Assembly (NCBI GenBank): GCA_023415825.1
Contig: JAEZJF010000018.1
Location: 1-64,000, forward strand
DNA from: Bacillota bacterium
GTDB taxonomy: Bacteria > Bacillota > Clostridia > DSM-8532
DNA: 64,000 nucleotides
Reading direction: 5' to 3'
Program-made: the position numbers and the translations under genes
Shown: positions 17,556 to 25,478 of the stretch, piece by piece
Position numbering within the stretch: the first letter of the stretch is position 1
Layout of the letters: each line of letters opens with the position of its first letter
The notes under the pieces: generated by a model
What the model saw: only the letters and a program-made list of their open reading frames with translations
What the model was told of the DNA's origin: nothing
Database searches by the model: none

Positions 17556-17714
17556 CACACCCCCGTCATTGAGCTTTGGCACTATACGACTTAGGTATTC
17601 ACCAGCTACATTAAACAAAACCTTAATCCGGCAATGTCTGTTCACCCATTGGCGTCTCTCGACGTTTCCGGGCAGCAGCGTTTGTCCGTATAGGAGCCTC
17701 ACCTAATAGAGATA
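17556..17714 (-). ncRNA. M-box (ykoK) magnesium riboswitch
   Basis: The leftward strand carries the conserved blocks of the Mg2+-sensing M-box in the right order: TTAGGTGAGGCTCCTATACG, CGCTGCTGCCC, GACGCCAATGGGT-AACAG, AGCTGG and GTGCCAAAGCTC. Binding of Mg2+ should favour the downstream terminator and shut off corA. The small reading frame that overlaps it is a by-product and not a gene. Confidence 0.94.
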
Positions 17715-17773
17715 AACAGTTAATTAAGATTCGCTGCAAAAGTCATTATAAAAGACTTCTAGCAGTCAAATCA

Positions 17774-17801
17774 ATTATAGCATTTTTAAAAATTCCGTCA
17801 A
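17774..17801 (-). promoter_or_regulatory. Promoter of the M-box/corA transcript
   Basis: Leftward TTGACG (17796-17801) and TATAAT (17774-17779) are spaced 16 bases, about 50 bases before the M-box. Confidence 0.75.
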
Positions 17802-17843
17802 CATAAAAGTGCTCTCCCTCCTTGCCTGATGCTTTTCTTGCTT

Positions 17844-17871
17844 TTGACATTTATATTTTACTTTTTATGTT
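17844..17871 (+). promoter_or_regulatory. Promoter of the sensor/GGDEF gene
   Basis: TTGACA (17844-17849) and TATGTT (17866-17871) are spaced 16 bases, about 65 bases before the start codon. Confidence 0.6.
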
Positions 17872-17935
17872 CGGGTGGTAAAATGATTGTACAGGGATAA
17901 AAAGGCTTGGTCTTTAAGGGTTTAAGGGTGTGCTT

Positions 17936-19765
17936 ATGAGGATTGGCTTAATCCTGGGCGTTTTTAGCAGCAGCTACTGTTCAAACGCTTTAAATTGCAT
18001 CGCTCAAGAAATTGAGAAACGTCATGCCCGTCTGGTAATATTTGAAGGACGCAGTCTTGAAAATAACACCTCTAATGATTATATGTGCAATACGCTCTTT
18101 AGACTCATCCGCTGCGAACGGCTGGATGGGCTTATTATTTTGTCAAGCACTTTGATCTGCCATGGCGGCAAGGACTTAATAGAGCATTTCGCCTCAAAGA
18201 TTGATGTGCCTGTTGTTTCCATAGGCCTGGCTTTAGAAGGTATTTCTTCCGTTATTCCTGAGAATGCAGTGGGCATTGAGAAACTGATGTCCCATTTAAT
18301 CTCCCATTCCTATATCAAGTTTGCCTTTATAGGCGGCCCCCCGTCCCACCCTGAAGCTATCGTGCGCCAGGATGCCTTTTTACAAGTAATTAGCAGAAAC
18401 GGCTTGTATGTCCCTCCAAATCTTATTTTTGAGGGAACCTACGGGTTTATGTCGGGATACAGCTTTGCGAAAAGGCTGATACCTTATGTCAAGGACCAGT
18501 CTGTTGATGCCGTGGTTTGTGCCAGCGATGAGATGGCCTTCGCCGTAGAGCACTGTTTTTCAGATAACGGACTACGCATTCCGGAGGATGTTGCTGTCTC
18601 AGGCTTTGACGGGTCAGACCTCACTGCCCTTTCTTCCCCGCCTCTTACGACCATAAACCTACGCTTTGAGTTAATGTCTGAAAAAGCGGTGACCCTTTTG
18701 TTTGAACTCATTTTTGGCCGCAAGAATATTCAAGTCTGTTCCATAGAACCGGAGATACTCGTCAGGCAGTCCCGTGGCTGCGAACTTGAGCTCTTTAAAC
18801 GGAACAAATTAAGCTTTTCCTACCTAAGCGCCCATCTTCTCAACGGACGCCTCCAATCCCTCGCCACAGAGGATCTCTTTATAAAGCTGACCCATTATCT
18901 TGAAGAGCATAGTATTCTTCAATGCTATATTGTTCGCTATACCGAACCATTGCCATTTGACGATACGGCAATCGAACAGCGTCTGAAGGCTACTCTTTAC
19001 TATGGTTATTTCAAAGGACATCGTATTCACCATCCCAAGGCTTTTCCAGCGGTCAATCTGCTACCGGAGCATATCCTGGATAAAAATTCGGAGCCTGTAC
19101 TTGTAAGACCCCTTTACTTCGGCAAGCTCCAATTTGGATTTCTTATTATATCAGCGTGTGCTCCGTCAGTTTTAATTGATGATTTGGGACAGGAGCTCTG
19201 TCATTGCCTGGGATGTCTGTACCTTCATGAAGAACGCGCTCTGGCAGAGAAAAAGCTGGCTGATGCCCACGAAAGTCTTATGATATCCAATAAACGTCTT
19301 AATGAACTAATGGTAAAGGATAATTTGGATAAACTCAGTAATATACGCTATCTTGCAGCCAATATGCTTCAAAACCGGAAAATCAGCAATGGTGAATATA
19401 TCCTCATTATAGTCGAGATTGATAACTTAACCGACATTAATTTCAGGTTCGGATTCAATGAAGGCGAGCATGTGATTACCAGTGTTTCGAATGTCCTTGC
19501 TTCATCCATTCGCGATGACGATTTTCTGTCCCATCAGAGCTGCGAGAGGTATGTGATTCTGGTAAAGAATATTCAGAATGATCCCATTAAGACAATAGAA
19601 AAGCGTTTCATTCATGGGTTTTATGAGATGAATAAATGTCAAATGAAAGACTATACAGTCAAGCTTAGCTGGGGCTCCTCATTCGCCAGTACAGATGCGG
19701 ATTTTGATTCTGTCTATCAGCAAGCTGAAAGAAATCTCATGGAAGCTAGGAAGCATTCCAGATAG
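17936..19765 (+). CDS. LacI-type sugar-sensor domain fused to a degenerate GGDEF domain
   Basis: A 609-residue protein. Residues 1-285 resemble the effector-binding core of LacI/GalR regulators (FIGGPPSHPEAIVRQDAF, ASDEMAFAVEHCF, VAVSGFDGSDLTALSSPPLTT), but there is no helix-turn-helix before it and no signal peptide. A middle region of about 150 residues is unassigned, and a likely coiled coil (about 435-465) leads into a GGDEF-like domain. The active-site signature is lost: SCERYVIL stands where GGDEF would be, so cyclase activity is unlikely. It may sense a sugar and act as a c-di-GMP effector or a partner-binding protein. ATG 17936 has AAGGG at a suitable distance; the GTG at 17930 does not. 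Confidence 0.8.
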   Translation: MRIGLILGVFSSSYCSNALNCIAQEIEKRHARLVIFEGRSLENNTSNDYMCNTLFRLIRCERLDGLIILSSTLICHGGKDLIEHFASKIDVPVVSIGLALEGISSVIPENAVGIEKLMSHLISHSYIKFAFIGGPPSHPEAIVRQDAFLQVISRNGLYVPPNLIFEGTYGFMSGYSFAKRLIPYVKDQSVDAVVCASDEMAFAVEHCFSDNGLRIPEDVAVSGFDGSDLTALSSPPLTTINLRFELMSEKAVTLLFELIFGRKNIQVCSIEPEILVRQSRGCELELFKRNKLSFSYLSAHLLNGRLQSLATEDLFIKLTHYLEEHSILQCYIVRYTEPLPFDDTAIEQRLKATLYYGYFKGHRIHHPKAFPAVNLLPEHILDKNSEPVLVRPLYFGKLQFGFLIISACAPSVLIDDLGQELCHCLGCLYLHEERALAEKKLADAHESLMISNKRLNELMVKDNLDKLSNIRYLAANMLQNRKISNGEYILIIVEIDNLTDINFRFGFNEGEHVITSVSNVLASSIRDDDFLSHQSCERYVILVKNIQNDPIKTIEKRFIHGFYEMNKCQMKDYTVKLSWGSSFASTDADFDSVYQQAERNLMEARKHSR

Positions 19766-19781
19766 AAGTGCTTGTAATCAA

Positions 19782-19815
19782 AAAACATCCCGGGTTGGTG
19801 TTCCCAGGATGTTTT
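19782..19815. terminator. Bidirectional terminator between sensor gene and ABC exporter operon
   Basis: AAAACATCC (19782-19790) pairs with GGATGTTTT (19807-19815), with further internal C/G pairing. The A-rich left flank and T-rich right flank allow termination in both directions. Confidence 0.8.
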
Positions 19816-19832
19816 CGTTTTAGTTTTAGTTT

Positions 19833-21656
19833 TTACTGAGCAAAAGCCACTTTTTCCTGCTCCTCAATGAGCTGGTTGGTGTACAGCCTGTAATAATAGC
19901 CTTTCTTGCGTATAAGCTGCTTATGGGTTCCTTCTTCTATAATTCTCCCTTTGTCGATAACCAGAATACGATCGGCAGAGCGAATGGTAGAGAGTCTGTG
20001 GGCGATAATAAAGCTGGTCCTGCTCTCTAAAGCCTTGTTTAAGGCATCCTGGATCAGGTGCTCCGTCTCTGTGTCTACCGATGATGTCGCCTCGTCAAGC
20101 ACAAACATTCTAGGATCGGAAAGAATCGCCCGGGCAAAAGAAACAAGCTGCTTCTGACCTGTAGAGAGCCGGCTTCCCCGCTCCCCTACCTCACTGTCAT
20201 AGCCATTCTCAAGCTTGAGGATAAAGTCATGGGCATTGACGATTTTAGCAGCTTCTTCAATATCCTCCTGAGTCGCATCCTGTCTGCCATAGGCAATGTT
20301 CTCCCTCACCGTACCGCTAAAGAGGTGAGGCTCCTGCAGTACATAACCGATATTGGAATACATCCAAAGTAAAGGCCTTTCTCTGTAATCCACCCCGTCC
20401 ATGAGAATCTCTCCCTCTGTAGGCTCATAAAAACGACAGGCCAAATTAACAATGGTGGTTTTTCCGGAACCTGTTTCACCTACCAGAGCGATCTTCTCGC
20501 CTGCTTTTATGGTCAGGTTGAAGTGCTCAAGAATATTACCTCCCTCCTTGTAGCGGAAGGTCACATCCTTAAATTCAATATTACCTTTAAACTCCGGCCA
20601 GGCTTCGCGGTTGGACTCCAGCATATTTCCAAATTTCTCTGTAACAAGCTCGCTGTCCTTAATGTCGTTCTCAGTGTCCAAAAGGGTAACCACCCTCTCG
20701 GCTGAGGCCTGGGTATACTGAAGCTCGGTAAAAACCCTGGCAAACTGCTTGATTGGCTCGAAGAACTGAACAGCGTAGGAAGTGAACACTACCAGTGTGC
20801 CATAGCTGACCACACCTGTTCCAACCTCATAGCCACCCTTCCATAGAACCAGACCCGTTGCAATACTGCCCAGAAACAGAATAATAGGCGTATAAACAGA
20901 AGAAATGGTGGCTGCACGGATGGAGAAGTTCTTCATCTCCGAGGTGACCTTTTCAAATTCCTGCAGCATATGGTCCTCAACGCTTAAAGATTTAATAGTC
21001 TTTGCACCTGTAATCCCTTCATTGAAGGCCGCAGTAATTTGAGAATTGTACTTTCGGGTCTTTCGGAAATTATGGAGGATCTTCTTTTGAAAGATCATGC
21101 TGATAACGACCAGGGGAGGTACTACACACAATACCAAAAGAGCATACCCCACATTGCTGAACAGCATAAACAGAGTCATGATCACAACTAGGAAGATGGA
21201 CCAGAAAAAGTCCACCACATGCCATGACAGGGTTACCCCAAGTCTTTTTACATCGGAGGTAAGCCTTGCCATGAGCCAGCCAACAGGAGTTCTGTCATAA
21301 TAGGCGATTGAAAGCTCCTGAAGCTTTTGGAATGCTGCCTTTCGAATATCATAGGGGATATTGTGCTCAATGTTCCCCGCATTCTTTATCATCAATCGGA
21401 CATTAAAGGCTTGAAATACCGCAAGTCCTACTGCTACAAAGCAATATATCCAAAAGCCATCAAGGGTTTTATTTACAGCAAAATGATCGATGGCAAATTG
21501 ACTGAGCTTCGGGAATACGGCGTCCACCAGAGCCAGGAATATCATCTGGACAATGAGTATGATAATGCTTTTTTTATAGGGCTTAGCGAATACAGCCAGC
21601 CTTTTGATGGTTTTAAAGTCAATGCGTTTGCTGTATTCCTGTTCTTCGTAATGCAT
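19833..21656 (-). CDS. ABC exporter half-transporter, catalytic subunit (BmrD/YheH-like)
   Basis: A 607-residue fusion of a six-helix export domain (about 1-330) and an ATPase domain. Walker A is GETGSGKTTI; Walker B with catalytic Glu is MFVLDEATSSVD; the H-loop is IIAHRLSTI. The signature is RLSTGQKQ rather than LSGGQ. It follows the 600-residue partner in the same leftward operon (75-base gap), and the paired deviations fit a heterodimeric multidrug exporter like BmrCD or TM287/288: this subunit gives the catalytic Walker B of the competent site, and its own LSTGQ faces the degenerate site. Substrate is probably lipophilic drugs or lipids. Confidence 0.88.
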   Translation of the reverse strand: MHYEEQEYSKRIDFKTIKRLAVFAKPYKKSIIILIVQMIFLALVDAVFPKLSQFAIDHFAVNKTLDGFWIYCFVAVGLAVFQAFNVRLMIKNAGNIEHNIPYDIRKAAFQKLQELSIAYYDRTPVGWLMARLTSDVKRLGVTLSWHVVDFFWSIFLVVIMTLFMLFSNVGYALLVLCVVPPLVVISMIFQKKILHNFRKTRKYNSQITAAFNEGITGAKTIKSLSVEDHMLQEFEKVTSEMKNFSIRAATISSVYTPIILFLGSIATGLVLWKGGYEVGTGVVSYGTLVVFTSYAVQFFEPIKQFARVFTELQYTQASAERVVTLLDTENDIKDSELVTEKFGNMLESNREAWPEFKGNIEFKDVTFRYKEGGNILEHFNLTIKAGEKIALVGETGSGKTTIVNLACRFYEPTEGEILMDGVDYRERPLLWMYSNIGYVLQEPHLFSGTVRENIAYGRQDATQEDIEEAAKIVNAHDFILKLENGYDSEVGERGSRLSTGQKQLVSFARAILSDPRMFVLDEATSSVDTETEHLIQDALNKALESRTSFIIAHRLSTIRSADRILVIDKGRIIEEGTHKQLIRKKGYYYRLYTNQLIEEQEKVAFAQ

Positions 21657-21731
21657 GAAGGAATCATCCTTTCTCTAAGGATTTCTATTAATTTGGTTTA
21701 AATCTTTTAGCGTTTTAGCAGCTTCATAACC

Positions 21732-23534
21732 TTATCCTGCATCCTCCATCAGGTCGTCACCCATGGCGCTCTGAATCTCCCAGATTCTCTTGTATAGTCC
21801 ATTTGTGGTGATAAGCTCGTCGTGGCTGCCTTTCTCCACAATCCGCCCCTTATCAAGAACCAAGATGATATCCGCTTCTGCCAAGGTCGTGATGCGGTGA
21901 GAGATGATAATGGTAGTAGTGTCCTTTCGTCTATCTCTCAGAGCCTGGCGGATCTGGGCATCGGTTTCGGTATCCACCGCACTTAAGGAATCATCGAAAA
22001 TGAGAATTGGAACATCCTTGGCCACCGTTCTGGCAATGGCAAGTCTCTGCCTTTGGCCACCTGATAACGTGACGCCTCTTTCCCCTACCATGGTGTCATA
22101 ACCCTTTTCGAATTCCATAACAGCATCATGGACGGAGGCTGTTTGAGCAGCATTATGGATGTCATGCTCACTTACATTGTAATCTCCGATTTTGATATTT
22201 TCAAAAATGGTCTTTGAAAACAGGAAAGGTTCCTGCAGAACAATTCCTATATTCTTTCTGATCCATTCCCTGCTGATTTTCGAGAGCTCTATACCATCAA
22301 TGGTAATATGACCTTTTTGATAGTCATAGAGCCTTAAAAGGAGATGTACCAATGAGCTCTTTCCAGAACCTGTCGCACCTAAGATGGCAACAGTCTGCCC
22401 TCTCTCAATCTTAAAATCAGCACCCTCCAGGACGGGCTTTCCCTTTTCATATTCAAAATAAACATCTTTAAATTCAATCTCTCCCCTGATAGGATTATCG
22501 TTTATACCTTGCTGATAGTCCTCAGGTTTGGCATCGAAAATTTCCTTAATACGCCCCAGTGACACAAAAGCCTGCCCCATAAAGCCCATCATCTGACCAA
22601 GACCACGTAAAGGCCATACCAGCATGCCGGTATAAGTTGAGAATGCAATGATAGTGCCGATGGTCAAGTTGCCTTTTACAGCCCAATAAGTTCCGATAAT
22701 AAGTACAAGGCCGTGCTGAAGCATACAAATCAAGTCGGTCCCACCCCAAAAGTCAGCCATAATGCGGACAATTTTCAGGTTAAGTTCTTTGAAGATATGG
22801 TTTTTTTCTTCGAACTTCTCCATTTCAAATTTCTGTGCTCCAAAGGCTTTAACAACGCGAACACCTGTCAGGTTTTCCTGAAGTGCGGCCGACATAATAC
22901 CCTCTGCCTCATCGGTTTGAAGGAATATCTTCATCATATTGACAAAAAAGCGGAAGGTGATGATAAAGACAATGGGAATGAGTACAATGGCGACCAATGT
23001 ATATTCAAAGCTCATGGAAATCATGATGCTAATCACTACTATGACTTGCATTATAATTTGAATGGCTTCAACCGATTGCCCTGCAACAAAGTTCTGTATG
23101 GTCTCTATGTCCGATGTACACCGCTGAACGATATCACCGGTCTGAGCCTTTACATGATAATCAAAAGGAAGGTGCTGCAAATGATCATAGAGTTTTTCTC
23201 TCATACGCTTTGATGAGCTCTGGGCTGCTACAGCGGAAAGCTTACCTTTGAAATACATAAAGGTACCTTGAAACAACGTTATGGTAACTAATGCAACAAG
23301 AATAATCCACAAATTGCTTCGGATAGCCTCAAGACCACCCCACTGATCCAAAAGACTGCCCATCCATACAGGCAGATTAAGGGGCTCATCTCCGATGATT
23401 GAATCGATGGTCATTTTGATGATAAGCGGCACTGTTGCAGCTAAAATTGTCATGAGCAAAACTGACACAATGGCAAGGATATAGGTCCTTCCGCTACCGC
23501 GCAGAAATTGCATCAAAAGCTTGAATTTCTTCAT
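21732..23534 (-). CDS. ABC exporter half-transporter, degenerate-site subunit (BmrC/YheI-like)
   Basis: A 600-residue membrane/ATPase fusion. Six membrane helices occupy about residues 15-310. Walker A is GATGSGKSSLVHL; the signature is canonical TLSGGQRQR; Walker B is ILIFDDSLSAVD, where Asp replaces the catalytic Glu; the H-loop is IISHRITTL. It therefore has the profile of the non-catalytic partner of the downstream subunit, with its LSGGQ completing the active site. A GGGAGGAA site precedes the ATG. It is separated from a promoter at 23945-23973 by a 39-codon reading frame and a structured leader, similar in arrangement to Bacillus bmrB-bmrC-bmrD. Confidence 0.88.
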   Translation of the reverse strand: MKKFKLLMQFLRGSGRTYILAIVSVLLMTILAATVPLIIKMTIDSIIGDEPLNLPVWMGSLLDQWGGLEAIRSNLWIILVALVTITLFQGTFMYFKGKLSAVAAQSSSKRMREKLYDHLQHLPFDYHVKAQTGDIVQRCTSDIETIQNFVAGQSVEAIQIIMQVIVVISIMISMSFEYTLVAIVLIPIVFIITFRFFVNMMKIFLQTDEAEGIMSAALQENLTGVRVVKAFGAQKFEMEKFEEKNHIFKELNLKIVRIMADFWGGTDLICMLQHGLVLIIGTYWAVKGNLTIGTIIAFSTYTGMLVWPLRGLGQMMGFMGQAFVSLGRIKEIFDAKPEDYQQGINDNPIRGEIEFKDVYFEYEKGKPVLEGADFKIERGQTVAILGATGSGKSSLVHLLLRLYDYQKGHITIDGIELSKISREWIRKNIGIVLQEPFLFSKTIFENIKIGDYNVSEHDIHNAAQTASVHDAVMEFEKGYDTMVGERGVTLSGGQRQRLAIARTVAKDVPILIFDDSLSAVDTETDAQIRQALRDRRKDTTTIIISHRITTLAEADIILVLDKGRIVEKGSHDELITTNGLYKRIWEIQSAMGDDLMEDAG

Positions 23535-23662
23535 TTCTCTATTCCTCCCTCAGCTTAGTAAGCGTGAAAACATAAGGCAACGGCGTCAATTCAATAAAAA
23601 TGAATCATTTTTTCTTCTTTTAGACGCCAAAATACAAGTCAAGCGTTAATTATACTGACATC

Positions 23663-23752
23663 ACCGGTTACCGAAATCAAAGATTTCGAACCGGTACCGA
23701 GTCAGTGAAACTCGAGGCGGGGGACGCCTAGATTCTCGTTATAGCATGACTC
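23663..23752 (-). promoter_or_regulatory. Structured leader ahead of the BmrCD-like operon
   Basis: Two elements lie between the small ORF and the exporter genes. GAGTCA/TGACTC arms (23699-23704, 23747-23752) enclose an AGGCG/CGCCT hairpin (23715-23729). Next, read leftward, is a strong hairpin: ACCGGTT/AACCGGT outer arms (23663-23669, 23689-23695) and CGAAATC/GATTTCG inner arms with an AAA loop. No clear T-run follows, so whether it attenuates transcription or affects translation is open. Confidence 0.5.
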
Positions 23753-23782
23753 AGACATAAATTATTGGGTTAGGAAAAACTG

Positions 23783-23902
23783 TTAATTGGTAATGCCGAT
23801 GCCGTGTGAACGGCCATAAAAGAGGCTTCCGGCGGCCGCGGCAATGCCAAACCCATTATTAAATCTGAATCCACTGGTGATAAGTATCTGGCTTTTAAAC
23901 AT
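23783..23902 (-). CDS. 39-residue small protein or leader peptide upstream of the exporter
   Basis: The leftward strand has an ATG at 23902 preceded by a very strong GGAAGGAGGT ribosome binding site and closed by TAA at 23783. The product begins MFKSQILITSGFRFNNG, contains an AAAAG stretch and ends GRSHGIGITN; it is Gly/Ala rich without an obvious signal peptide. The gene has its own promoter 40 bases upstream and sits about 250 bases before the BmrC-like gene. In Bacillus subtilis a leader peptide (BmrB) at this place controls bmrCD by ribosome-mediated attenuation; the same role is my inference here. I do not recognise the sequence itself, and a free-standing small protein is equally possible. 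Confidence 0.55.
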   Translation of the reverse strand: MFKSQILITSGFRFNNGFGIAAAAGSLFYGRSHGIGITN

Positions 23903-23944
23903 TTCGCGACCTCCTTCCGATAGAATAAATGATTAGACTATAGT

Positions 23945-23973
23945 ATAATATACCAATTTATCTCAAAGATCAA
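23945..23973 (-). promoter_or_regulatory. Promoter of the small ORF/exporter transcript
   Basis: Leftward TTGATC (23968-23973) and TATTAT (23945-23950) are spaced 17 bases, about 40 bases before the small ORF. Confidence 0.6.
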
Positions 23974-24011
23974 TGATTTCGATGGATGTAATATTTTTTT
24001 AACATAAAGAA

Positions 24012-24038
24012 AAAGATGGCATGTAAAACGCCATCTTT
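24012..24038 (-). terminator. Terminator of the MacB/FtsX-type ABC operon
   Basis: AAAGATGGC (24012-24020) pairs with GCCATCTTT (24030-24038) around a 9-base loop. Leftward it is followed by a T-rich tract, about 50 bases past the permease stop. Confidence 0.8.
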
Positions 24039-24089
24039 AAAAAAGGGATTTTCATATGGAAACTTTCTGTGTTAGCTTAATAAACTTTT

Positions 24090-25478
24090 CTAATCCTGCC
24101 TTAATGCCTTCATTACACTGAGCTTCATAGCCCTTCGTGAGGGCAAAAGACCCGCTATAAGGCTCGCAATAGGTGAGAAAAGGAAAGCCGCCAGTGCAAG
24201 CCAAAGGGGAATATAAGACGAACCCAGCTGCTTTTCCCCCTCAGGCGTCCAGATCACGGAACTTCCTAAGTTGACATTGAACTTGTTGAGCAGAAAAGAG
24301 AGCAGAAAGCTTAAGGCTACTCCCATCAATCCGCCGAATACGCCGATCCACCAGGCTTCCAGCATAAAGAGTCGCTGTATATCCCGAAGCCTTGCGCCTA
24401 TAACCTTGATAACGCCTATCTCCCGGGTACGTTCATATATGGACATATACATGGTATTGGCAATACTGATGGCCGCAATGACAAAAGCCATGATACCGAT
24501 ACCCAGCAGAATCTGACGAAGACCCGCCGACTGCTTTTTCATATCTTCAAGCATTTGGATTGGACTGTAGCACTCATAGCCCATCTCCTTGATCTCTTCC
24601 ATAATGCTTACAACGACATCAATATTCTTGGCTTTGACAATGACACGGTTATACCCGGTCTGGGTAGATGAGCCTCCACGTGAGGCTATGGCCATACCCC
24701 CGCCGAAGTAAACACCGCCGCCACCGGAACTGCCTCCGTTTTGCTTATTATATTTTTCTATTTCCTTTTGATACTGCTTGACTGTCTCAAAAGGCATGAT
24801 GATGGACCAGTCATATTCTGAGCCGCTTTGACCTGTAACGCCTACAACCTCTACCTTGACAGGCTTTGCTTTAACCTTAGGTTGCTCCATACCGGGTCTT
24901 GGTTTTTCACCGTAATTCATATCCCAGCTGATGGTGGTCTTCTCCTTGGTAAGATCAAAGTCAGGCGGGGCCGGTTCCCAGCGGAAGGATTTAGGATTGT
25001 AGAAATTCTGGGCCACATAGCCGCCAACAACCATATGGTCAGTATCCCCTTCTTCCAAGGGCCGCCCGGTTTTAACGGGAATATCAAGCAATCTGAACAT
25101 ATTGGATTTTATGCCCAGGATATTAACATGGCTGATATACTTCCCGGCCATCATTTTAACATTGATATTTAAGATCGGGGTTGCACCTTCCACCCCTTCT
25201 ATCTTTTCAAACTTAGCGATCATATTATCGTCAAGGGCGGGTATATCTTTACCATCCGGTGTTTTCCCGCCTTGATTATAATTATAAACCTGAACCTGCA
25301 TGATATTGCCCATCTGATTGAGCTGCTCCATAAAATTACGGTTCATGGCAATACCCAGGGAAAGCATGATGACAATGGCACAGGTACCAATCATAACACC
25401 AAGAATGGTGAGAAAGGATCGAAGCTTGTGCCGCCAGAGATTTTTAATGCTTAAAAGGAGCGTGTCAATAAGCTTCAT
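24090..25478 (-). CDS. MacB/FtsX-family ABC transporter permease
   Basis: A 462-residue membrane protein with one N-terminal helix (LRSFLTILGVMIGTCAIVIM), a large extracellular MacB-type domain, and three C-terminal helices, the usual MacB-fold topology. The extracellular part holds a Gly/Ser-rich insertion (about residues 250-275). The segment YERTREIGVIKVIGARLRDI between helices two and three is characteristic of the family. MacB-type systems do not import; they transmit mechanical force or export from the outer leaflet. The start ATG shares one base with the stop of the preceding gene. Partner ATPase is at 27582-28298. Confidence 0.88.
   Translation of the reverse strand: MKLIDTLLLSIKNLWRHKLRSFLTILGVMIGTCAIVIMLSLGIAMNRNFMEQLNQMGNIMQVQVYNYNQGGKTPDGKDIPALDDNMIAKFEKIEGVEGATPILNINVKMMAGKYISHVNILGIKSNMFRLLDIPVKTGRPLEEGDTDHMVVGGYVAQNFYNPKSFRWEPAPPDFDLTKEKTTISWDMNYGEKPRPGMEQPKVKAKPVKVEVVGVTGQSGSEYDWSIIMPFETVKQYQKEIEKYNKQNGGSSGGGGVYFGGGMAIASRGGSSTQTGYNRVIVKAKNIDVVVSIMEEIKEMGYECYSPIQMLEDMKKQSAGLRQILLGIGIMAFVIAAISIANTMYMSIYERTREIGVIKVIGARLRDIQRLFMLEAWWIGVFGGLMGVALSFLLSFLLNKFNVNLGSSVIWTPEGEKQLGSSYIPLWLALAAFLFSPIASLIAGLLPSRRAMKLSVMKALRQD

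Noticed and set aside
17505..17702. Leftward reading frame of 65 codons before corA
   Set aside because: It overlaps the M-box riboswitch almost completely; its apparent codons are the conserved RNA blocks.
22713..23213. Rightward 166-codon frame opposite the BmrC-like gene
   Set aside because: Antisense to a well-conserved ABC transporter and without a start signal.
23582..23628. GGCGTC/GACGCC inverted repeat with A/T-rich centre just upstream of the BmrC-like gene, considered as the attenuator terminator
   Set aside because: Arms are only 6 bp, the loop is long and A+T rich, and no T-run follows; not strong enough to call.
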